Positions 7,387-12,511 of a DNA stretch of 12,511 nucleotides are shown here, piece by piece. The stretch spans positions 1 through 12,511 of the forward strand of contig CANBUA010000129.1 of assembly GCA_947372535.1 (NCBI GenBank), in the 5' to 3' direction. This DNA is from Burkholderiales bacterium. GTDB lineage: Bacteria > Pseudomonadota > Gammaproteobacteria > Burkholderiales > Burkholderiaceae. The notes beneath the pieces were generated by a model, which saw only the letters and a program-made list of their open reading frames with translations, had not been told where the DNA came from and searched no databases. The position numbers and the translations under genes were made by a program. The first letter of the stretch is position 1. Every line of letters begins with the position of its first letter.

Positions 7387-7402
7387 CCAACATCGATGCC
7401 CG
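7380..7402. repeat. 8-bp perfect inverted repeat over the distal ThDP-enzyme start
   Basis: CGGGCATC (7380-7387) and GATGCCCG (7395-7402) are perfect reverse complements separated by 7 bases. The left arm contains the ATG at 7384-7386, so in the minus-strand transcript the start codon would lie in the stem. An eight-base palindrome, CGATATCG (7401-7408), follows directly. This could be an operator, a start-sequestering hairpin, or chance in GC-rich DNA; it also raises the possibility that the ATG at 7320 is the true start. Confidence 0.4.
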
Positions 7403-7574
7403 ATATCGAGCGCCGATGATGCCTACACCTTGTTACGTCGTCATCCCCCGCATCTCGGGGCAAGCCACCTGCAAACGTGACATATCACAACAATCCAGCA
7501 GTCTTGGGCCCGGCCCCTGAAACAATGGTTAAGCTCCGGGAGTTATGAACTGAAGTGCGCAACGGGGAGTGTCC
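7387..7574. promoter_or_regulatory. Divergent intergenic region, presumed promoters for both directions
   Basis: These 188 bases separate the minus-strand ThDP/CS-like operon from the plus-strand binding-protein/kinase pair, so promoters for both must lie here or in the adjacent coding ends. It contains a short hairpin-capable repeat, CCCCG-CATCT-CGGGG (7446-7460), and a cluster of ATCG-type palindromes at 7391-7408. I could not find a pair of -35/-10 boxes with good spacing in either direction, so no promoter position is called. Confidence 0.5.
7564..7569 (+). promoter_or_regulatory. Ribosome binding site GGGGAG
   Basis: GGGGAG lies 5 bases before the GTG at 7575. It decides the start of the binding-protein gene: the GTG at 7569 overlaps this element and would leave it no function. 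Confidence 0.65.
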
Positions 7575-8546
7575 GTGTCGGTTGTTTCCTCTGTCTTGAG
7601 GATGATCCTGCGCCTGATCATCGTCTGCTTGTCCTTGATGTGGCTGCCGCCTGTGGCGCAGGCCGCCTCGGACGAGGCTGCCCGGGCGATTGCCGTCATC
7701 TACCCCGACATCGGCGAGCCTTATCGCAGCATCTTCAACGCCATCATCGAAGGCATCGAAGACAAAATCAGAGGCAAAGTCGCCGCCTACCCCGTCTCGG
7801 CCAACAGCACGGCCACTGACCTGCCGGCAGAACTCAAGCGCCGTGACATCAAGACCGTCATCGCCCTGGGCCGGCAAGGCCTCAAGGCCATCGGCCCGCT
7901 GGACCACTCGCTCAACATGACAGCTGCCGGCGTGCTGTCCGTGCCCGAGTCGGAGTCGCAATCCTTCGCCATCCACAGCCTGGCCCCCGATCCGGCCCTG
8001 CTGTTCGGCCGGCTCAAGGCACTCATGCCCGGCGCCAGGCGTGTGATCGTCATTTATGACCCCCGTCAGAACAACTGGTTGGTCAGATTGGCCAAAGATG
8101 CTGCCAAGGTCTACGGACTGGAGCTCGTCGCCAAAGAAGCCACCGACCTCAAGACCGCGCTCAAGCTTTATCAAGAGACGCTGGCTTCGTCCGACGCCAG
8201 GCAGGATGTGCTGTGGCTGCCTCAGGATTCGACCACAGTGGACGAGAACGCCGTCCTGCCCCTGGTGTTGCAAGAGGCCTGGAATCAAAGCCTTCTGGTC
8301 TTCTCCAGCAACGTCAACCATGTCAAGCGCGGTGTGCTGTTCGCGCTTTACCCAGACAACCTGGAACTGGGCCGAGCCCTCGGTGCCTGGGCTGTCGCGG
8401 CCGGCTCATCGGCGAGTGCAGCTGGCAAAGGGGTGATCCCCCTGCGCCAGGTGCTGATGGCGGTCAATACCCGAACGGCGACCCACCTGGGCGTCAACCT
8501 CGCCAACTCACCCCATCGCTTCGCGATGGTTTTTCCGGAACCATGA
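7575..8546 (+). CDS. Periplasmic ABC_sub_bind-family substrate-binding protein
   Basis: 323 aa from GTG 7575, chosen because GGGGAG lies 5 bases upstream. A signal peptide is evident: basic n-region, hydrophobic core LIIVCLSLMWLPP, and a cleavage site after VAQA near residue 30. The mature part opens with IAVIYPDIGEPY and has IKTVIALGRQGL, ARRVIVIYDPRQNN, a segment with VLWLPQDST, and the C-terminal MAVNTRTATHLGVN, matching the conserved Asn-x-x-Thr-Ala end of the ABC transporter substrate-binding family (PF04392 type). No permease or ATPase gene is adjacent. Instead a transmembrane hybrid kinase begins one base after the stop, so the protein probably acts as a periplasmic ligand sensor for that kinase and not as part of a transporter. 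The ligand is unknown; relatives bind amino acids or other small molecules. Confidence 0.88.
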   Translation: MSVVSSVLRMILRLIIVCLSLMWLPPVAQAASDEAARAIAVIYPDIGEPYRSIFNAIIEGIEDKIRGKVAAYPVSANSTATDLPAELKRRDIKTVIALGRQGLKAIGPLDHSLNMTAAGVLSVPESESQSFAIHSLAPDPALLFGRLKALMPGARRVIVIYDPRQNNWLVRLAKDAAKVYGLELVAKEATDLKTALKLYQETLASSDARQDVLWLPQDSTTVDENAVLPLVLQEAWNQSLLVFSSNVNHVKRGVLFALYPDNLELGRALGAWAVAAGSSASAAGKGVIPLRQVLMAVNTRTATHLGVNLANSPHRFAMVFPEP

Positions 8547-8547
8547 C

Positions 8548-10587
8548 GTGAACACCAGCAGTACACCCCCATGGCTTCCGCGCAGACTGGCTCTGCTGCT
8601 GCGGCGGCTGACCTTTCAGCGGCAGCTCAGCATCACCGTCACCATCGGTGTGCTCATGCTCGCCTTGCTGTCGTCGCTGGCCAGCGCCTGGCAGGGCAGC
8701 CGCCAGATCCGCGACACCCTCATGCAGCAAAGCATGCAGGTGGCCTCCAGTCTGGCACAGCAAAGCACCCTGGCCCTGCTCTACGCCTCGCCCGACAACG
8801 CGTCCGAGGCCATCAAGGCCACCCTCGCCTACCCGGACGTCAAGCGTGTCGAGATCTTCCGCGCCGATGGCCGTTCGCTGGTCTACCGAGGCATCACTGA
8901 AACCCGCTATGCGGATCCGGCCATGCCGCAGATGCCTTCGCGCTCGGTGTTCCTGGAGGCCGAGACAGATGAGGCCTGGCACTTCATTGCCCCAGTCTGG
9001 ACCCGTCCCGAGACCTCACCGTTCGACGTGGTCGCCCCCCAAGAGGAATACCTCGGCTTCGTGCGCGTGACCCAGAGCAAGAGCACCCTGGGCCGCCTGA
9101 TGGCCAACATCTTCGTGGTCAACCTGGCCATCTCTTTTTTCATCGCGCTGGTCATCCTGCTGACGATCCGCTGGCTGTCCGACCGCCTGACGCGGCCACT
9201 GACCGCGCTGTCGCGCGCCATGGCCAAGGCCGAGCGTGGCGAGGCCAATGTACGTGCAGACCTTGAAGGCCCGCGCGACATCGAGACGATGGCACATGCC
9301 TTTAACCGCATGATCGCCGTGCTGCAAGAGCGTGGCGAGGAACTGTTGCGCCACCGCGAGCACCTGGAAGAACTGGTGCGCGAACGCACCTCGCAACTGA
9401 GCCAGGCCAAGGAACGCGCCGAAGTGGCCAGCCAGGCCAAAACGGCCTTCCTGGCACGCATGAGCCATGAGCTGCGCACGCCGCTGAACGCGATCATGGG
9501 TTATGCCCAGATCCTCCAGATGAACAAGGGCTTGACCGAACTCCAGGCCCACGGCATCCAGACCATCCGCCACAGCGGCGAGCACCTGCTGATGCTGATC
9601 GTGGACATCCTGGATCTATCACGCATCGAATCGGGCAAGACCGAGCTGCATCCCTCCTGCGTGGACCTGCATGCCCTGATGACCGCCATGGGCGACATCA
9701 TCGGCATCAAGGCCAAGGAAAAAGGCCTGAACTTCATCACCGTGTGCAGCCCGGACATCCCCCGCGCCTTGCTGGTGGATGAGCAGCGCCTGCGCCAGGT
9801 CATCCTCAACCTGCTGAGCAATGCCGTCAAATTCACCATGCAGGGCAATGTGCGCGTGGTCGTCAGCTTGACCGAAGCCTCGGCCGATCCAGACGTCGCC
9901 GCCCTGCACTTCGAGGTGGTGGATTCGGGCACCGGCATCGCCGATCACGACCTGGAGCGCATTTTCGAGCCCTTCGAGCAGGCTGGCGATGCCCGCAGCC
10001 GCTCGGCCGGCACCGGCCTGGGCCTGGCCATCAGCCGCCAGCTCATCCGCCTGATGGGCGGGGACATCCAGGTCACCAGCGTGCTGGGTGAAGGGAGCCG
10101 CTTCTGGTTCGAATTGCGCCTGCCGATCGCCTCACTGGCCGATGGCGCATCGGCCTCGTCTCAAGGCATGACAGGCGTCAACATCGTGGGTTTCGAAGGC
10201 TCGGCCCGCACCATCCTGGTGGTCGATGACGTGGAGCTCAACCGCACGCTCCTGTCGGACATGCTCAAGCCGCTGGGCTTTGTGGTCCTGCATGCCGGCG
10301 ATGGCGCTCAAGCCCTGGCGCAGGTCCAGACCAGCCCGCCCGACCTCATCCTGATGGACCTGGCCATGCCCGTGATGGACGGCCTGGAAGCCACACGCCG
10401 CATCCGCTGGGGCGACCAGGGCGCCCAAGTGCCCATCGTGGCCTTGTCGGCCCATGCCTCGGACAGCGATCACGCGCAGGCCATGACCGCCGGGGCCAAT
10501 GCCTTCATGGTCAAGCCTTTTGATCGCCATGCCTTGCTGGTCGTCATGGCCAACCTGCTGCAGTTGCAGTGGATGTACGACATCTGA
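8548..10587 (+). CDS. Transmembrane hybrid sensor histidine kinase
   Basis: 679 aa, GTG start one base after the stop of the binding-protein gene, implying translational coupling. Domains in order: TM1 (about 28-48); a periplasmic sensor of about 140 residues with no cysteine pair or motif I recognise; TM2 (188-209); HAMP (210-262); a coiled-coil linker (about 255-300); HisKA with MSHELRTPLNA (phosphoacceptor His307); HATPase_c with N-box NLLSNAVKFT (421-430), DSGTGIADHD, FEPFEQAG and GTGLGLAIS; and a C-terminal receiver with ILVVDDVELN, phosphoacceptor Asp604 in LILMDLAMP and Lys656 in MVKPFD. All residues needed for kinase and receiver activity are present. It lacks an Hpt domain and no separate response regulator is adjacent, so the output protein must lie elsewhere. 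It probably reads the state of the upstream periplasmic binding protein; the convergent TonB-dependent receptor may import the same ligand. Confidence 0.95.
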   Translation: MNTSSTPPWLPRRLALLLRRLTFQRQLSITVTIGVLMLALLSSLASAWQGSRQIRDTLMQQSMQVASSLAQQSTLALLYASPDNASEAIKATLAYPDVKRVEIFRADGRSLVYRGITETRYADPAMPQMPSRSVFLEAETDEAWHFIAPVWTRPETSPFDVVAPQEEYLGFVRVTQSKSTLGRLMANIFVVNLAISFFIALVILLTIRWLSDRLTRPLTALSRAMAKAERGEANVRADLEGPRDIETMAHAFNRMIAVLQERGEELLRHREHLEELVRERTSQLSQAKERAEVASQAKTAFLARMSHELRTPLNAIMGYAQILQMNKGLTELQAHGIQTIRHSGEHLLMLIVDILDLSRIESGKTELHPSCVDLHALMTAMGDIIGIKAKEKGLNFITVCSPDIPRALLVDEQRLRQVILNLLSNAVKFTMQGNVRVVVSLTEASADPDVAALHFEVVDSGTGIADHDLERIFEPFEQAGDARSRSAGTGLGLAISRQLIRLMGGDIQVTSVLGEGSRFWFELRLPIASLADGASASSQGMTGVNIVGFEGSARTILVVDDVELNRTLLSDMLKPLGFVVLHAGDGAQALAQVQTSPPDLILMDLAMPVMDGLEATRRIRWGDQGAQVPIVALSAHASDSDHAQAMTAGANAFMVKPFDRHALLVVMANLLQLQWMYDI

Positions 10588-10616
10588 ACGTCAGCCCGTC
10601 ATCGCCCCTGATCAGA

Positions 10617-12511
10617 TCAGAAACCGTAGACCGCCTGAACCATCACGGCCCGCCCCGGCAAGGGGAAATCGTAAGGCAGTGAGATGAAGGGCTGATTCGG
10701 CGATGCGTCATAAGGCGACGGCTCGCGGGCATCGACATCAAACAGGTTGCGCACCGACATGGCCAAGCGCCAACCACTTTCGGCGGGCTCCGAGCGCAAG
10801 GTCAGGTCCACGGTGGCGTAGCCTTTCAGCGGTCCACGCGGATCCCCGACCGCACGCGGGCGCTCGTCGATCCAGTTGAGCTGCGGGTGCACGGACCAGC
10901 CTGGCGCAAAGCGCCAATCGCCGCGGACATAGAGGTGGTTGGATGGCGAATTGGGCGCCCGCGAATCGGTCTGTTCATCCACGGAGTTTTGGTGGCTGAA
11001 ATTGCCTGACAGGCGAAACGCGCGGTTCACGTCCCAGGTGGCCTCCAACTCCATGCCCTGCCCAGTCTGCCGCCCGGTATTTTCGTAGGCAGAATTGACG
11101 AGCTGGATGATGTCGCGCAGGCGGTAATGAAACACGTTCACGCCAAGACGCAAAGCAGGTTGAGGTTGCCAGGCCAGCGCGGCCTCGACGGTCTCGATCC
11201 TCTCCGGCAGCAAGGACGGGTTGCCTTTGACCACCGGGTTGTTGATGACGTAGAGCTCGGACATCGAAGGCGCCCGAAAAGCGCTGCCGTAGATCAGCTT
11301 GGCCGTGACGTTGTAGGCCGCTTCCCAGACCAGGGCCAGGCGCGGATTCGTGGTGCCACCAAAATCGCTGTAGTTGTCGTGGCGCAGACCTGCTGTCAAG
11401 GTCCAGTCCTTGAGCAGGCTCCACTCATCCTGCACGAAAACATAGCGGTTGTCGCGCGCCTGGGGCTTCATGAAGGGCGCCGTGTTGGTGGCGTCGATCA
11501 CATCACCGAAACTGCCCGTGCCGATCGGCATCAGCACGCCGTTCTGGTCATAGAAAAAGTTCTTGGTTTCGCGGATCCTGTAGACCGCTTCGCGCTCGAC
11601 GCCCATTCCCAGACGAACCCGGTGCTCGCGCCAGCCCGAGTACACGGTCGACGCCGACAGCCGACCATGGTGGTCCCATTTGTCGGGGTTGCCGATCAAA
11701 CCATCGGCGAACGCGCCACCTAAAAAACCGGCCGGGAACAGCGTCAGCCGGGACAGTTCCACATAGCGCACATAACTGGCCTGCACATTGAGGGACCAGT
11801 CCTCGCGCCAGCGGGGGTCGTCATAACTCAGGTCCGTGCTCAGGCTTTCACTGTCGACCGAGCCGCTGGGATCCAGCGCCGAGGCCACGCCCGTGCTCAC
11901 GCCCAGGTTGTTGCGAAACCGGTAAGCCGTGCGCCAACGCCAGTGATCGACCGCCAAATCAAGGGCCGCGTCGACGAAGTGACCTTCCAGGTTGATGCGT
12001 CCGGGCGCCAGGGAAGCCTGCGTGTTGAAGACGCCGTCCCAGCCGGTCTGCGCATCGGCCTCCACCGTGCGGCGGGCGCCATTGGTCATGCCCAGGCGCA
12101 GGTAGGACGACACGTCAACCTTGCCCCAGGTGCCCACCTTCGAGAACCAGGTGTCGGCCGTCTCGAACGAGCCCAGGCGTGCGCCCACCTGGGTGGAAGG
12201 CGCCCCGCCTGCAGCTTTCTGGATGATGTTGACGACCCCCGCGAAGGCATCGGCCCCATAGAGCGCCGATCCCGGTCCCCGGATGACCTCGATGCGCTCG
12301 ACATGCTCCAGCGGGAAGCCCCCCCAGCCACCACCGCGGTTGCCGGTGTAGACGGTGGTCAAGGGCACGCCATTGAGCAGCACCAGTACCTGGGGATTGA
12401 AGCCCAGGTTGATGCCCCGAATGACATACACGGGCGCAAAGACCTGGGTTTCGCGGGCCACGTGCAAGCCAGGCACGGTCTCGAGCACCTGATCCAGGTC
12501 GGTCGCGCCCA
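10617..12511 (-). CDS. TonB-dependent outer-membrane receptor (N-terminus beyond window)
   Basis: The frame is open to the window edge (the last residues before it read GATDLDQ, typical of a plug domain), so the GTG at 12488 is internal and the signal peptide and TonB box are missing; 630 residues are present. Plug-domain motifs: LETVPGLHV, YVIRGINLGFNPQVLVLLNG and the strongly conserved VERIEVIRGPGSALYGADAFAGVVNII. A beta-barrel with alternating aromatic/polar strands follows, with the usual LTAGLRHDNYSDFGG, AFRAPSMSELY, GMELEATW and VRNLFDVDAREP elements. The protein ends VMVQAVYGF, with the C-terminal aromatic expected for outer-membrane barrel assembly. The family imports siderophores, cobalamin, carbohydrates or similar ligands using TonB; the ligand cannot be assigned. 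The gene converges on the hybrid kinase with 29 bp between stops and no strong terminator. Confidence 0.94.
   Translation of the reverse strand, partial: GATDLDQVLETVPGLHVARETQVFAPVYVIRGINLGFNPQVLVLLNGVPLTTVYTGNRGGGWGGFPLEHVERIEVIRGPGSALYGADAFAGVVNIIQKAAGGAPSTQVGARLGSFETADTWFSKVGTWGKVDVSSYLRLGMTNGARRTVEADAQTGWDGVFNTQASLAPGRINLEGHFVDAALDLAVDHWRWRTAYRFRNNLGVSTGVASALDPSGSVDSESLSTDLSYDDPRWREDWSLNVQASYVRYVELSRLTLFPAGFLGGAFADGLIGNPDKWDHHGRLSASTVYSGWREHRVRLGMGVEREAVYRIRETKNFFYDQNGVLMPIGTGSFGDVIDATNTAPFMKPQARDNRYVFVQDEWSLLKDWTLTAGLRHDNYSDFGGTTNPRLALVWEAAYNVTAKLIYGSAFRAPSMSELYVINNPVVKGNPSLLPERIETVEAALAWQPQPALRLGVNVFHYRLRDIIQLVNSAYENTGRQTGQGMELEATWDVNRAFRLSGNFSHQNSVDEQTDSRAPNSPSNHLYVRGDWRFAPGWSVHPQLNWIDERPRAVGDPRGPLKGYATVDLTLRSEPAESGWRLAMSVRNLFDVDAREPSPYDASPNQPFISLPYDFPLPGRAVMVQAVYGF

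Noticed and set aside
7485..8321. A 278-codon minus-strand open frame across the intergenic region and the binding-protein gene
   Set aside because: No recognisable motif; the plus strand there encodes a signal peptide and a complete ABC_sub_bind-type protein.
10588..10616. Terminator between the hybrid kinase and the TonB-dependent receptor
   Set aside because: Only a short CTGATCAG palindrome lies nearby; there is no GC-rich stem with a T-tract in either direction.

Overview
The window looks like a chromosomal segment of a high-GC betaproteobacterium, most likely Burkholderiales. This is inferred from the strong G/C bias at third codon positions, the style of the protein families, and the ProQ/FINO protein with an Arg/Gly-rich tail; no rRNA or other marker gene confirms it. 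Coding density is very high. I see no mobile element, tRNA, rRNA or CRISPR array.

Left edge (1-894, + strand): the C-terminal part of a hybrid sensor histidine kinase (ATPase and receiver domains), truncated by the window. It converges on, and overlaps by 13 bp, the last gene of a long minus-strand run covering 7386 down to 882. In transcription order the run is: a ThDP-dependent acetolactate-synthase-like enzyme; two short citrate-synthase-fold proteins, CS-like 1 and CS-like 2; a ProQ/FINO-domain RNA-binding protein; a membrane-anchored metallophosphoesterase; and a DHH-family phosphoesterase. The first three genes are joined by two 4-bp ATGA stop/start overlaps, so they are almost certainly one translationally coupled unit. 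The last three are separated by 37-66 bp and may or may not share that transcript.

Right part (7575-10587, + strand): a divergently transcribed pair, a periplasmic ABC_sub_bind-type binding protein and a transmembrane hybrid histidine kinase one base downstream. This is probably a ligand-sensing module. At 10617-12511, convergent with the kinase, lies a TonB-dependent outer-membrane receptor whose N-terminus runs off the window. A receptor, a periplasmic binding protein and a kinase side by side suggest uptake and sensing of the same unknown small molecule.

The most unusual part is the coupled ThDP enzyme plus two citrate-synthase-like genes. Aligned by eye, both CS-like proteins keep the overall landmarks of the fold but lack most or all of the canonical His/His/Asp catalytic residues. 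The ThDP enzyme keeps its catalytic Glu and its cofactor-binding motif. I know of no characterised pathway with this composition. The pair may be a heteromeric acyl-CoA or oxo-acid binding or condensing partner of the ThDP enzyme; this is inference.
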